In this document: piece by piece, positions 24,289 through 39,084 of the stretch
Position numbering within the stretch: position 1 is the first letter of the stretch
Layout of the letters: each line of letters starts with the position of its first letter
Source of the DNA: Pegea sp. RAD2-039
Lineage: Eukaryota; Chordata; Thaliacea; Salpida; Salpidae
Direction: 5' to 3'
Length of the DNA stretch: 64,000 nt
Assembly: GCA_034620365.1 (NCBI GenBank)
Contig: JAQGEQ010000277.1
Coordinates: forward strand, 140,175 to 204,174
Program-made: the position numbers and the translations under genes
The notes under the pieces: generated by a model
What the model saw: only the letters and a program-made list of their open reading frames with translations
Told to the model about the DNA's origin: nothing
The model's database searches: none

Positions 24289-27200
24289 TTTAAATCATTC
24301 TAAAATTAATAATGTTAAAAAAAAGAAAATTGGTTTATAAGCTTTTCGAAACTAATGAATCAATTGAATGAATTTGTATTTAATAAAATTGTGATAAATT
24401 CTAATACTTCAAAAATCTTAATTCTTTTTATCATCAACATTTGGAACTTTAACTTTTATAAAATACTTTTACTAGAATGATTTCAAAAGTAAATTTGACA
24501 CAAAATTGGTTATCTGTGCAAATTGCTAAAATAATAAATTGAAATCTTTAACAGTAAAAAAGAAGATAAAAATTATCAAAAGTCAAAGCTACAAACAAAA
24601 GTAATTTAAAAATTATTTTTTTTAGAAATATTATTTAAAAACGGCGTCAATAAAATTTAATTTTAAATTATAAAAACTTAATCAGATGTTTATAGAAATC
24701 TAGAAAGTCAATTTGTATAATTTAAATTCTTAATTTGTTTACTTTCTGTTTAAAAATTTTCTAAAATAATAATATCTAATGATGAAAAAGTGATTTAAGT
24801 TGAAAAAAATTTAAAAAATTAAAAACTGATAATTTAATTTTGTTGAAAATTTAGTAAATTAAATTTTATTTGTTGTGATTTAGTAAGCTAGCATTGTTGT
24901 CATGAATACATAGAAACACTATAGATCATATCAAGTAAGATTTTACACTTAAATAAAATATTTAGGATAAATGTCTTTATATTTGTAAAACTTTTTAAAA
25001 TTAAACAAATAATTTCATATGATACGAATATTAAAACTTAGTTTTGTATATTTCTTTTTGAGCTTTACATGTTAAGTCTTAAGTATTTGACGAGCTATAG
25101 TTTATCAAAACGACCTCAAAGCTAAATTATTAGTGAAGTAATTATATAGTATACGATGACTTAATGGATTAAATTGAGTAAATTCTTTTTATATTAGTTC
25201 AATTATAGCAGCTTTATTGTAATTTTTAAAATAGTATATAAGTCTAAAATATTTGTATTTACCGAGCCAATCCGTAAGATTTTCATTCTTCAATAATTTT
25301 TAGGAATAAAATTTTTAGTTATTTTACGTTAGAGCAAAAAACTCGTCTGATTAGAGGCTTCAGTTTTTATCAAGCATAACAGATTTTAATTCAGTTGTAA
25401 TATAAGAAGATAAAAACTAAATATTTTCAGGAGAAATCTTTTAAATGTTTAATCATTAACTTTCAGGTTACCAATATAAAATCTCACTAATAAAAAATAT
25501 ATAGAATATATATATATATAGAATATCTAGAAAGTTTATATTTGATGATATCCAATTAAAAGCTTTACTTATAATTTTAAGATTAATTAAATTGATATTT
25601 ACATTACAACAAAAATTATTATGTAAATTCAGTCTTTATATCTTTACATTTTTTATTAGTTTAGATATCTTTAACTAAATGAAAAGAAAAAAAAAAATTT
25701 TTAAATTTTAATTTAAATAAAAATTGTGTTGTATAAAATAAAAAAATGTCAGAATAATTATTAATGGTGGTATTCATTAAATATGTTATATCTATAAAAG
25801 TATCATAAAAAATATTATCTAAAGTGCTTCTACAAAATTTTCTACTTTATCAAAAAATTAATTTAAAGGAAAAAAGTATTAGAATATTTGAATCTTCATA
25901 TTTCGTTTGTTACCACAAATTATGAATATTTTATAATTACATTAACGTCAAAATAACCAAAAAGTGAACAGTTGACAAGAAAGCTTAAAAACCAAATAGT
26001 ATATAACTTCTTATTTGTAATAATAATTTTCTTTGTCAGGTTTTACTTTTTATATAAAGGTTTTAATTGAGGCTTTCTATGTTTGCTTTAACATTTCTCA
26101 AAGTAAAAGTAATTTTGTTTCTAGCTATCTTTTATCATTCCAACTTTTTGCGAACAAAGCTTCTTTTTACTGCATCCGTCAGTTCTGAGTACTTTTTGTT
26201 CTGTTTATATCATTAAGATAAAATTCTTGAAAAATGAACTTCTTATAAAAGTTTTTTTTAGGTAAAATAGTAAACACAAATTTGAGTTTTCTTATTTAGT
26301 TTGTTTGTTAGAAAGTTTAAAATCATTTGAAAAAAAAGTAAATGTAAAAATTGATTTTTAAGTATTTATTTTAATAATAGAAAAAATTATTGCTTTATGT
26401 TAATAAAAACTTTATTTACTTCATTAAAATATCTTTAAAAACTTTTTTTAGTTGAAATAAAAATTATTTTTTTAACAATTTAATTATTTTAATTTATATT
26501 TTAATAAGAAAAATTAAAAATTGAAATGTTTCTGATATTTTCAAAAATGGTGCCTAGTATCTAAATATTTGATGATGATGTTTTTACATTCACTGCATTC
26601 TGTAATATTTATGAAAATAAATGTTTATTCAAAAATAATCATGATAAAATAGATCAATTAAGTCAAACTAAATGATTTAAAGTAGAAAAATACGAGATTA
26701 GATATTTGACAATTATTACAAAATATTATTAAGTTTTATGTAAATATAAAAATTTTATAGATTAAATGAATTGAAAAGTTTATAATTAAAACAAATTTAA
26801 AAAAAACGAAAAGGAAAAAAGTTTTGTTCAAAGTTTGGTTCTAAAACTTGAGTTTTATTAAAATGAAAGATTCTAAAAAGATAAGACTTTAATTGAAGAG
26901 TTATAAAAGATTTTATCAGAAAACGAAAGTAACAATTTACAACAAATCCAACATTACTTGAAAATGTCAGATTTATTTGAAAAAAGCAATTTTCGAGAAG
27001 CAAATTGAATTGTATTTTTCATATCTGTCATAAAATGAAAATTCCCAAAAATAATGTTTGAATTTTGTAGGTAAGAAAATAATTTGGAATATTTTTGTGT
27101 GACAAAACCGAAGTTGACAGCTGCCAATATTGATTTATTAAAATATTTTTGTTTTTATAGACTGAAGTTAAAATAGTTTATCTACTTTTTAAAAGTCTTT

Positions 27201-28127
27201 TTTTTTACTATTTGCTGTCGAGAATGTTGTCAGTCGAAGCATAATTTCTTTCCTACTTGTATTCTTCTTGTTTCCCACTTGTATCTTCTTGTTTCCTACT
27301 TGTTTCCTACTTGTATCTTCTTGTTTTCTTCTTGTTTTCTTGTTATATGATTAGTTTTGTGAATTATCTAATCCCTCCATAAAATTCAGGACATAATTCT
27401 TTTTTCTAAATCAAGCTTATCACGAATTTGTCTTCAGGATACTAAATAGCATTTTAGAGATAATTTCGCAAATTAGATATTACCAAATAATATCCTAATT
27501 CGGAACAAACATATTTTTTTTTGTAGTTTTATTAAAATTTTCTTCTATGAAAGTAAAAACCAATTTAATAAACTTCAATTTTGTTCCAATTTCAAAAACA
27601 ACAGGTCAAAACCTTTTGCTTGACATAATCACCTAAAAATCTTGTAAAAGTAAATTACTGAGAATAAAAAGATGTCTTTAAGAGACAAATCTGTAATAAA
27701 TTATTTAAATTTTGTCGTCGCGGAAGTAAATTGTAACTAAATCTTTAGATGTTTGTAATTTATTTCATTTTTTTCTCTGGACTATTACCCCGGTTGCAAA
27801 TCGATTTGAAATCCGTCGAATGAAATTGGAAATAATCTTTTCATTCGAATGAAGGAATTTAATTTTCAGCACTTGAACATGATTCTTGTAGAAAGTATGA
27901 ATGTTGCAGACAGCTTTTTATGAAATCGCTTTAAATTATTAATAATTATTATAGATATAATTATTATTATTAATTTAAATTATTAGTATCAATAATTAAA
28001 TAGAATTATCCAAAGTTTTATTTCAAATATTTGTTAGAAAATATAAATAATTGAATAATTATAATTAAATAATTTATATTTTTTAAAGAAGTATTTTAAG
28101 AACAGATCTGAAATTGAAATATTTGAA
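24289..28127. other. Intergenic AT-rich DNA
   Basis: No gene is supported between CFAP251 and the cerebellin-like gene. The only structured element is an imperfect tandem array at 27251-27345 built on TTCCTACTTGTATCTTCTTG. The minus-strand open frame at 26797-27003 has no recognisable features. Confidence 0.5.
27251..27345. repeat. Short pyrimidine-rich tandem array
   Basis: Imperfect units of about 20 bp around TTTCCTACTTGTATCTTCTTG, with shorter TTTTCTTCTTG units at the right edge. It lies 800 bp upstream of the cerebellin-like gene. Confidence 0.7.
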
Positions 28128-31100
28128 ATGTTATTTTGTACAATGTTCCTTTTATCAGTTATAATTTCAAAAACATTCGGAGATGTAACAACAACTTATA
28201 GTACTCCTGTTAAAGAAGAGAATGAGAAACAATTGATTCTAAAAGGTGATTGTTTGGTGGTATGTGATGCTGCTGCTTACAATCATGATGTAAATAACAT
28301 GTTCCCATCCAGTAATAGTGGATTTAGTTGTAAACCAAATAATATGGTTGCTTTTTCTGTTGAGCAAACCTCTCAACCAACTGAAGAAATGAAGGAAAGT
28401 CCTTATGGTCGGAAAGTTGTAATTTTTGATAATATTCTTGTTAACAAGGGATTCTGTTTTGACAAAACTCTGGGGAAATTTACAGCTCCAAGAAACGGGG
28501 TTTATTCAATTCAATATCAAGTCTATCGCTTATTCTACTCCAAAACAGTTTCTGTGGCTCTGACTGTAAGTTCACATATTAGAATATCAAACTGTTAGAA
28601 GTTATAATATTAAGTTTAATAAGTTGTTAATTTTTTAATAAATCTAAATAAACTCACTAATTATTGACGTTTTGTTTTAAAATCGATAATCTTTCGCTAA
28701 AATTATATCTAAAAATATCTCTAAAAATATTGTTGAAATTATTTAGAAAAGTTTGAAATAGATACAAATGTCTAAATTCAATTAGCATCTTACATAATTG
28801 ATGTTGGAAGCATTTGTTACTTTTAAAAAAGATTGATTTTCACCAAAATATATCAAATTTCAGCCATTAGTTGAAAAAGAAAAAGTTTTTACAATTTTAT
28901 GTTTGGAAACTTTTTCAACACTTTTCAGTTATAATAAATATTTATCAAATGTAAAAAAACAAAAGTTACGACTAATAGCAAGTGTTTATAGAAAAATTAC
29001 TTTAAAATATCTGTAGTGGAAGTATTTTAACTTTTAAACAAGTTTTACTTCAAAATAGTTAATTGAAAGCTGAAAGTAAATTATTTAAAATTAAGTTTGT
29101 AAAACAAAATCAAAAAATTCGAGAAACTAATGTTACGTAGAAAAATTTCCAAAAGTTTAAATCTAGAAGATTTCAGTGATGAAATGATAAAGTAGAAATT
29201 TTTTGATTGATTACTTTTGAAAATCTTTAATAATTAAACAACTTTTTCAACCTCATTTTCTCCCTGAAAACCGAAATTGTATCGCATCTAAACCTTCAAT
29301 GTTTTATTATTGATAAGTTTTATTGGCTACTAATTTTCTCGAAAAGTTTCAAGTTTTTTTTTTTTAAGATCTAATATATTTTTTTCATTTATTGATATAG
29401 AACATTTGGATTGATTCATGTAATTATCGGTTTTAATGAAAATTAAATATAAGACAAATCTTTTAAAAAATCGAATATTTTATTAATTCAGATTTTTTGA
29501 CAGTTCATGAAAAGCATTTTTACCAAAAAATCTGCAAAATATTTTTCTAGTGAATTTTATGACAAAAATGGCTTTATGTAGTTTTGGCGTCATTCAGAGA
29601 CAGCAAAAATACAAAAACTCGAAAACAAAAACAATTTTCAAATTAGGATTGAATCGTAAATTAAATTGTTTAAATTGGAAAATTTCTTGAGGTTTCTAAA
29701 AGTTAAATTTCTAAATTTAGAAGTTTTTAAATTGTTAGAAACCTTCTCGAGGTTTTACTAACAACATTTATTTTTTAGTTTTATGTTAATTAGAAACAGT
29801 TGTTAAGAAACTTTTATTTAACTAAATAAAAGTTAAAAAGATAATTTTAACTCAAACATCTGTTGGAAAGATTAAATTATTTTTTAGATTATAAACAAAA
29901 TATTAAAAGCAACTTTCTTCTCGTCAACCTACTTGTGTTTGTCAAAACAAGTTTTTTTTGGTTTTGTAAACAGAGCAACTGAACAAGTTAATTTTTTATC
30001 TTTGCAAATAACGATATCATTTTTTTATTGTAAAATATTTACTTAGTTTGACAAACGGAATTATTTACGGAACATATGTTTTGAATATGATTTGAAAGCC
30101 TGACAAAAAATGTTTTGTATTTAGCTTAAAGTACTAAATGAAGAATCATAAATTGAAGTAAATTGATAAAACTGATTATAGAGTTTTTATAAAACTTACA
30201 TCTGTTTTAAATTGTAACTGGAAACATTTTCATATTTTTTCTATTTTAACTTTGTTATTTAATTTTCGTTTCTTTGTTTCTACAGTAAATTTTGTTGAAA
30301 ATATTTGACATAATTTGTTTGGTTACGGTCAAACATTTTGTCATCACTAAAATCCATATGTTTTATTCCCAAATCTTTTAAAAAATTGATTTTTCGAAAA
30401 AATATTTCTACTTAGTTTTTAATAAAAGAAATATTTCAAATCAATTTAATTTTCAAGAAAATAATTTTAATAAAATTTACTTTTGTTTTAAGTCAAAAAA
30501 TTATTTAAAAATTTAAAAACGGAACATTGATAAGTTTAATGAATCCCATCAAAAATAATAAATAAAAATTGCTGCAAATTCTTTAATTTTTACAAAAAGT
30601 TTCATTTTTTCATTGAATAAAAAGAAGTGAAATTTTTGCTATAAAATTTTAAAATGATGAAAATTAAAGATTTTGTTAGATTGACGGAACACCGACTTTT
30701 TATGGATATGCTGAAGGTGACAATAGTCATGAACCTGCCAGGAATGGAGGTATTTTAGAATTGAGAAAAGGTAATTCTAATTTAGATTAAATAAAAAGAT
30801 TTTCAAAATGAAACTAAATTAGTTGATAAAAAAGTAAACTTTCAACTTTTTAATCGTAATATTAAATATTAACAAGTTAAAGGTATTATGTTTAAAGTGT
30901 AAATATTTAGAAAAAAATTAGATTATTTATATTCAAATTAAATTCGCAACAATTGAAAAACTTTAAATAAATAATTTATTTTTCTTCTACTTTTTTATTT
31001 CTTTAAAATCTTTATTGAAATGAAATTTTGTTTTTTGATTAAAACTGATAATATTTCTTGTAAAATTTTTCACTAAAAATTATTGATTTTACAAAATAAA

Positions 31101-31489
31101 TGTTAAAATGTATTTTGATATTTTCTCAATAAAGTTTTGTGAAATAAATAATTTCTGAAGGTTTAATTATTTGAAAGACTTTCATTTTAATAAAATATTA
31201 TTTTTAACACCGAAATTTGGATAATTTCTAGTTTATTTAGATAGTTATTAATCATGTTTCTAGTTATTAGATTGAAACATTGGAAAGGTTTTTAATTATT
31301 TAAAGATAAATTTTTGTAACAAAAAGAAGCTACTAATTAATAATTTAAAGTCAATGACATATGTAATACCTTTAACTAAATTTGTCAAATACTAAAGGTC
31401 AGGTTGTGATGATTGAAGTTATAACTGGCTATTTGGAAGGTGGTTGGCGGTGGTCTACTTTTTCTGGTCATATTTTATACGATTTGTAA
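28128..31489 (+). CDS. Secreted cerebellin-like C1q-domain protein
   Basis: Three exons join in phase: 28128-28565, 30680-30770, 31398-31489 (206 residues). A signal peptide (MLFCTMFLLSVIISKTFG) is followed by a linker, a Cys-containing LKGDCLVVCD motif like the one that precedes the C1q domain in cerebellins and links their trimers, then the C1q domain: VVIFDNILVNKGFCFD, GKFTAPRNGVYSIQYQV, TVSVALTIDGTP, and the terminal GGWRWSTFSGHILYDL. No collagen stretch is present, as in cerebellins and unlike C1q or CTRPs. Cerebellins bridge neurexins and postsynaptic receptors in vertebrates; that role cannot be assumed here. Introns are 2114 and 627 bp, much longer than elsewhere in the window. Poly(A) signal AATAAA at 31546. 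Confidence 0.88.
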
Positions 31490-32563
31490 GGACAAAATGA
31501 TCGTTTTGTAAAAATCCTGGGTTAAAAGTATAAAAAATTTCTATAAATAAATTTTTAGATATTTACAATTTTCAACAAAAATGAAATATTAATTTAAAAT
31601 AATTTTAATTAATTCTTCTTTCTAAATGTATTCAGTTTTCCATTTCATATCTCTTCAGTGTTTTATTAAAACCGAACAATTCAGTCAATAAAAACCTTTT
31701 TTAAAAAATGTTTTTTCTGTCAAAATGGGAAAAGTATTAAAAAAATCAATTAAAAAGTAGATAGATTAGTTTCAGTCAGTAAAAAGTTTTGATTTATAAA
31801 TTGTAGATCAAAACAAATTGTGACAACTTTGGGCATTATAAATAGTTAAAAAGTCTTTAAACTTTGAAAATTTGTACCATATTGGAAGTAGTTAAAGCTT
31901 TTTAACCAACTTGGGTATTTTGGAAAGATTTTCAATTATGTTTAAATATTTAAGCTTAGGTAATACTTTCAAGTTAAAAATTCTAAATGTGCGGAAAAAA
32001 TTAGGTTGAAAAGAGAAAATAAGAAGACTCATATTACAAAAATAAATTGTTTTGTTATAAATATTTACAACAACTGAAATCTATTTGAAAATCTTCAGTA
32101 AAATACCTCATTAAATGTAAAAAGTTGAAAATTAGTCGATTTCTATAAACTATTTATTCTTACAATTTAAAGTAAAATTAAACCTAAAAATCAGAAGTTA
32201 TTTTTATAAATAGAAAAAGTTTAAATCTTTTAACTACTTATATATATTAGTGCTTTGTACAAACATATATGTGATATTTTTACAAGATATTGTTAGTATA
32301 TAGGAAGAAGTTTATAAAACATCTTCAGCTAAATGATTTTCAAATTTGAAAATATCAAATTAATCTAATTATTTTAACTTTTGTTCCCTAAACAAAAGAT
32401 TTTGTCCCATTAGACCGCTGTGCTTATTATTAAACTGATAAGGACATGTTTATAAATAAATATTCATCATAAGATTGAATTTCTAGTTGTAAATTTAATG
32501 ACTAATTTTGAAGAATTCATTTTATTTTCTAAACAAGAAGTTCATTCAGAAAAATCAAATTTT

Positions 32564-35500
32564 TTATCTTTTAGATTTTTTCTTTTGTTTCATATTTGGA
32601 GCAGACATTTTGACTTTTCCAGGAATATTTCTTGAAAGATCATAATCCTAAAAAATCTGATTTTTAAACAAATGAAAAAGAAATTGTGTAAAGTGACCTT
32701 GACACTTTTAAATTGATCTTTTTCTTGTAAAGTTGTTTCTTTTAAAGATTGAAAAATATTCAAAGCATGTTTAGTCACTAAAAAGAAAAGAGAAGATAAA
32801 AAATTGGAAATTGACGAAATATTTTTACTTTTTCCTTTTTTGTTTGTTCCTGGAGTAAACTTGACTTTAAACCTGAAACAAAATTGAATTTTGAGGTTGG
32901 CATAAAAATAGAATTTCAAATCGATCAAAAGATCTTTCAATAATTAATTAGAAAAGATTCAGGTAAAGAAGAGATTGAAAAATCCGATAATTGAGATTAC
33001 TTGAAATTTTGCATGGAGATGTAAGGTCCACAAAAGGGAATAGCGAAGAGCAAGATATCATCTTGATGAGGACATCCAGTTAAACTTTGAAGAACATCAT
33101 CAACTGGTTCAATTTCTAAATGTTCAGATTTAAGAGCAACTTCTCTTTCTTTATCTGAATCTCCTGCAACAAGTCTTATGAGATTTGATCAAATATGATC
33201 TTCATCACCTTCATCTTCTCTTCTTGCCTCCTTCTTCAATTCCAAAACTTCTTTTTCTACAAGAAAGATGTTCAGTTGTGAGTTTGTTGAAGTTCAACCA
33301 ACCTTTTGCTGTTGTTGTTGTTGTAGCTGTTGTTGTTTTTGCTTGAACTTGTTTCTGTCCTTTTTTGTTCTTTTTCTCTTTTGGAGCTCCGGCAGACTGA
33401 AATTCATCAAATTTTTAAAATGATTCGAAGAAGAGATCTTTGAAAGAAAACCTGCAACAACTTCATAACCATCGCTCGTTCCTCTTCATCTTGATCCTTA
33501 TACTTTTGTTTAATTTTTTTCAGTTTTTTCTAATTAACAAATTTTATGAAGAAATTAAAAAATTTTCAGAATTTTTTTTTTACTTTTTGGCCTCTTTTCG
33601 GCTGACTTGAAAGATTTTCCTAAATTTGAAAAAAGTGGAAAATTTGAGATTTACAAAAATTGTTCAAAGATCAAATTAAAGACCTTCTCAAATATCTTCT
33701 CTTTCTTCTTCTGATATTTGCTTGCATCTTCTTCTCTTTCTACTTTATTTGAAACTTTCTTTTGCTTTCTCAAATCTCTCCGTTCTTTAGCAGACATTCG
33801 TCGCTTCGTGTCACCAACATCTTTCTCATCATTAAAAGTCTGAATAAATTTTAAAGTTTAGAAATAATTAATTTGGAATTTAGAAAAGAACTTTTTCCAA
33901 TTCTTCAGTTGGTTCATATTCAACTTTCAGTTCAGTGTCTGGATACTCAAAGTCGACATCTTGATCTTCTTGATCGGATTTCAAGGACTCTTTTTCCTGT
34001 TCTCCTTCATCTTCTTCTTCATCTTCTTCATCTTCACGCTTTTCATCTTCATCTTCTTCATCTTCACACTTTTCTTCTGAATGATTTGAACACAACATTT
34101 TGAACATTTTGAACACGACTCTCTACTGCCTTCTAGCAGATGTAAATACCTTCGATGTCATTCAGAGCATCTCTCTGATCAGTAAATCGGGAATCTTCAT
34201 CTTCAGCAAACACTTTCACTTTCCTTTCATCTTTATGTCTCCAAACAGATGTTTCATCGACCTTGAACATGAATCCAAATCCGTAGACAAGATAAGAAGG
34301 TGGCAGATAATTCTTTTTTCCTAAATAAATTTGAAATCAGAGAAATATTGAAATGTCAGTACTCATCAACCTCTAATTAGGAAACTTCCAGTTGTGAGAT
34401 ATTCACCACTAGGGGCAGTTTTCGATACTTGGTGATGATGAACCCACCAAGCACTTGTAACAACTTTAGCATCCCACGCAGCACTATGACAGATAGCCAT
34501 TGTAGCAGCTTCATTCAATGTCTTTGGTGGAATATTAGAAGCTGCAAATGAAGAAATATGAAGAAGAAGATAAGTTAGATGTTGAAGATACTTGATGAGT
34601 TGTTCTTAATGATGATACTAGTAGCTCCATGGATATCAGCATGAACATATACATCACCTTCAAATTAATTTCAATATTTCTTCAACAACCAATCACAATT
34701 CAATTACCAGCTTTCAGATATCTTTTCACCAAGATTTCATTTTGTTGAGCATCTCTACCTCCAATAATCAAATAATTCTCAGAAGATATGAACCAGATGA
34801 ACTTCTCGAACCAGTAAACCCTGAAGATCAACATCAGAGAAAGCAAATCAGCAAATATCATCTCACTTGCGAGCTTTTTGTATATTGTGGATAATTTGAA
34901 CTTCTTTTAAAGTCTGGGATGTTTTTTTCTCAGCTGATTTGAATGCCTGAAAAGAGAGAAGTGAGAAGAGAAGATGATGAAGAAGATGAAGACTTTTTCA
35001 GAAGCATTTATCGTTCTTTGTTCTTTACTAGCAGCTTGTCTTTTCATTGTATAATATTTTTGAGCATTTCCATAAGCACTTAATGAAAGATCAACTTCAA
35101 CTTTTACTGGTTTCATCTTCTTCTGATCTTCCTCATCAGATGAAGATTCATCAAAATCAGGCATCCTGAAAAATCTTTAAGATGAAAGATCGAAAGAACG
35201 CGAGATGTGCTGACGTCAGAGCCATCATGAAACAGTTTGTTTCCAACTTCAATGATCTGATCTTAAGAGCAACAGGATCATTTTGAGATCTTGCTTCATC
35301 AACTAAATCTTCGATGTCTTTCCAATCCAGTTGATTCGCGATCGCTGCACAGATCACACGGATCGCTTTATCAACCTTCAACAACTTCCTCAATCTTCTA
35401 CTCGGTTACCATGACAACCTACTCACAGTGGACAAATTGGCTTCAATCAAAGTTGCCTTCAAAAAGTCTTCATCCTGTTCCCCGCGTAAATCCCGGATGC

Positions 35501-37259
35501 GAGTTTCATGATCTTTACGAACGTTATCGAGCTTCTTTAAGATCGCTTTCTCGCGTTGAATAACTTTGTTGTCGTATCGTTGTGATTCTAAAGCACTGAA
35601 GAAGTCGTCGACCGCCTTCAATGAATTGTTGATTATTATCACCAACTATGCAGTTCGTAGAACCTGGTTGAAAGTAGTGCAGTGAATATGAGGTTGGTTT
35701 TTATGTTGTTCAAATAAAAATGGTTGAAATTCGATATTTGTCACCATCTCTTTACCATCTGCACGAACTTGCTTCTTTTGTATCAAAAAACCCTTCAAAG
35801 AAGAAGTTGAAGTAAAAATTGAATCAACTTTTTAGAAGTTACCTGACAACAAGTAGTTTGAGCCTGTCTCAACATATTTTCACCATTTTCTAACGATTTA
35901 TGAAGTTTAGAGCAATCTGTAAATGAAACATGAGTTTTTTGTCGTCGATATTTTGATGTTAAAACCTGTTTTCACATGAAAGTCAATTCCTAGTTTGGAA
36001 TTAGCAGAAAAACCAGCTAATATGATACAATGTTCAATTGTAGATATCCCATAAGCTGAAAGAGAAAAGTGTTTCAAAGTAGAAATATGAAAAAATGTGA
36101 ACTTACGTAACTGAGAATTCAAAACTCTCTTTAATAAACTTTCTTTTTTACTAGCCAACAGAAGATCACACAGTCTAGAAGAAAAATAATAGAGGATCAG
36201 ATGAGGATTTGAAGATGAGGATTTGAAGATGAGGATTTGAAGATGAGGATTTAATTGGAAAATCAGTTTTTAGAGTTTAAAAAATTGAAATAGAAGTTGA
36301 AAGAATAAAAAGTGATGAAGATTTTCAAGATTATCAGCTGATAGAAGCTTCTTAGGGAGCTTGATGATTAGAAAATCTTGATTTTCACCTTGATTCACTA
36401 ATCAAAGCTTCTTGAGGTCTTGCAGAAGAAATTGGATATTTTTCATGAACTGCAATTCTAACATCAATATTTTCCTACAAAAATTAATAAGAAAAGATTT
36501 TGAAAGACAAATGAAGAGATGTACCTCTGTTGTGTTGTTGGTACTTAATTGCTTCCTATATCTTAATAAATTCAAAATGACATAATTGCAATCAGTCAAT
36601 GCAATATTACCCTAAAAGAAAATTTCTTAAAAGATTTTATAAATTGAAGTAAATATTTTACTCTATCATATAATTCAATAATAATATGAAAAGAGGCTTC
36701 ATTTGATCCAAATTGCAAATCAACAATTCTATCAATTCCTAATTGTTCAATTGAAGTAAGTCTTCGACCTCTTAAATGTTTTCTCATCTAAAAACAAAAC
36801 TTCAAATTAAAATAAAATTCCAAATTGTCACAAATCTTGTAAATGATTCATACTTTCATAGAAAAGCTTGAAGGGAAGTTATTCTTAGGCCACTCAAACT
36901 CAGATAGATGCATTCTGATGCCAGATTCAATTAATAATATCTTCTTACAGTCTGGTCTAAAAGATTGATCAACATTTATAAAATTTAATCAATATTTTGA
37001 AACAATGATAAATGATAAATTCAAATATGGAAAGATAAGTATTTTTCTGGTTAAAGTTTCAATTATATCAAATTTACAAACTTGATCAATTTCAAAAGAT
37101 AAGTTTTGTTGTCCACATCATAAATGTTAGCCAATCTCAACCCAAGGGCACTAAAAATAAAATCATTAAAATAAATGAGATTTAAGTTTTTTGATCTTAC
37201 TTTTCTTTAATCTCTGAGATGACTGCACAAATATCTAATGTACTGAATCTAGTTTTCAT
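32564..37259 (-). CDS. NEMF: NEMF/Rqc2 ribosome-associated quality control factor
   Basis: Twenty-eight exons join in phase to 993 residues, from ATG at 37259 (37201-37259, 37082-37150, 36854-36956, 36662-36787, 36525-36611, 36389-36474, 36107-36174, 35966-36055, 35843-35916, 35664-35792, 35427-35615, 35215-35375, 34994-35165, 34867-34946, 34708-34820, 34592-34657, 34371-34541, 34150-34320, 33892-34076, 33684-33839, 33584-33619, 33452-33529, 33303-33396, 33209-33256, 33001-33163, 32829-32872, 32698-32777, 32564-32647). NEMF binds stalled 60S subunits with peptidyl-tRNA, adds C-terminal tails and recruits the ligase Listerin. Order: NFACT-N ([29 protein letters not shown]), coiled coil ([19 protein letters not shown]), NFACT-R ([49 protein letters not shown]), acidic and basic tracts, NFACT-C ([28 protein letters not shown]). 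Human NEMF is slightly longer. The intron after exon 11 is 51 bp and its donor must be ACT|GTGAGT. Poly(A) signal at 32526-32521. Confidence 0.97.
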
Positions 37260-39084
37260 TGTAATAATTATACAGCTAAAAACATCAAGCAAATAATTGT
37301 TAAATATAAATTAAAATATTGAAAGAAAATCTAATAAAATATAAATATATAATAACAAATTAAAGTAAATAGCTTTTTCATAAATAATTGTTTTTTCCAA
37401 ATAAAATATTTTATACATTTTGAACTGAATAAATAAATAAAATAAATAAAGAAAATTATAATTTTTATAAAAATTTTTTGAGATAATTAATTAACTTTTT
37501 AAGATAAATTTGCTTTATAAAAAATTTATGATTTAAAATTGACTTTATTTTCACAATTAATAATTTTCTATGAATATCAAAAATTATGATAAATAGAGAA
37601 ATATCAATGTATTACTAAAAGAAGATTTTTGAGGCTCAGAATTTAAAATACTATTTTGTAGAAACTGAAAAAGCCAAAATAGTTCAACCAAATAATAAGA
37701 TTATTAAAATTTCTTAAATCAACTGATGACTACAATAAGGCAAACAAACTGAAAATACACTTTAAGTAAACAAATTTGATATATGTTGCTTAATATTTTT
37801 ATATAAGACGTGTAATGGAAACAAAACTAATTTTTGATTACTAAAAAGTTTTGGCAATATTAAGTATACATTTTATATCAAAAAATTTATTTTATTTTTC
37901 ATAATAAAGACATTAATTATTGCAATAAAATGGAAAAAGTTTTTGTATAATATTAGGGTTCAGTGTTTTACCTTAAAAACATTAATTTGTTATTCAAACA
38001 CAACATATATTAGAACATTATTATGCTATTTGGTCAACTTTTTATTCAAATAATTCGAATGTGAATTCCGTTTCAGAACGTTATTAAATAGAAAGTAACT
38101 TTACTAAATAAAGTATTTTAAATTGTTTATTAATATTAAATTTTTTTAGATCTTTAAGTTGATTACTTTTTGGAACAAAAGCTTTTATTAATTTTAGAAA
38201 TATAATTAAATTCTTTTTTCATTTAAACAAGTATCTAAATGAGAGAACTAATTTTAGATCTCAAGATTGCTCAGACAGCTTCTATAGACTAGTAACTAAG
38301 ACTTAACTATTCATTGCTGGTTTATAAAAATCAAAAAAATTCAATAACATCAATATTTACAAAATATTCATTAATATGATTTTCAAATAATTTATGCAAA
38401 TTAAGTTTAATTTGATTTTCACCGTCGATGTTGACTAATACTTCTTTTTTTCTTTTTAATTTGTTGCAGAACAATCATTTAAAATGAATATTTTGTATTT
38501 TGATTTAATTATTAATTTCTACATTTAGTTTCATTTATGATTGATAACAAGAACATTTTTAGTATGTTATTTTTTAGGAAAATTTGTTTAATATAGTTGA
38601 AGCCAATTTCGTTGACGACCAAAAAATATTATTTTTGTAACACGACTGTTGGTAAAAATAAATTTAAATTGTTTACAAGTTCATTTTTTAAATTCATAAA
38701 ATATTTTCCGACCGAAATAATTAGAACTTTCTTAAAATATTTGAAATAATTTTATTTTGTTTATATAATTTTAATATTTACTTATTTATTAGTAATATAA
38801 TTATATTCTAACTAAATAATTTTCAGTAGTTCCTTTTCTCAAGATTTTTATTAAAATAATTTTAATAAAAATGAATCTAAAAGCTTATTCTAAACAATTT
38901 TAAAGTTTTTTTTGCAAAATAATTTAAATTCAATTTTTTAATTGATTTTTGTGAATTGTTGAAATTATTTTTCATTTTTTTTTTATTTTTAAACTATTTT
39001 TTTAATAAAAAAATTATTTGATTTTAACTTGATGAATCCGCAGCTTTCTTTTTTACTTTTATTTAATTATTGCTAAAAAGAAAT
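37260..39084. other. Divergent intergenic region between NEMF and CCSAP
   Basis: 1.8 kb of very AT-rich DNA between two divergently transcribed genes. It must hold both promoters, but I see no distinct element in it. Confidence 0.4.

Noticed and set aside
35376..35426. NEMF exon continuing through [11 protein letters not shown] from a start at 35393
   Set aside because: The stretch before GTTGATAAAGCG reads as a 51-bp intron; removing it restores the family's uninterrupted [14 protein letters not shown] sequence.
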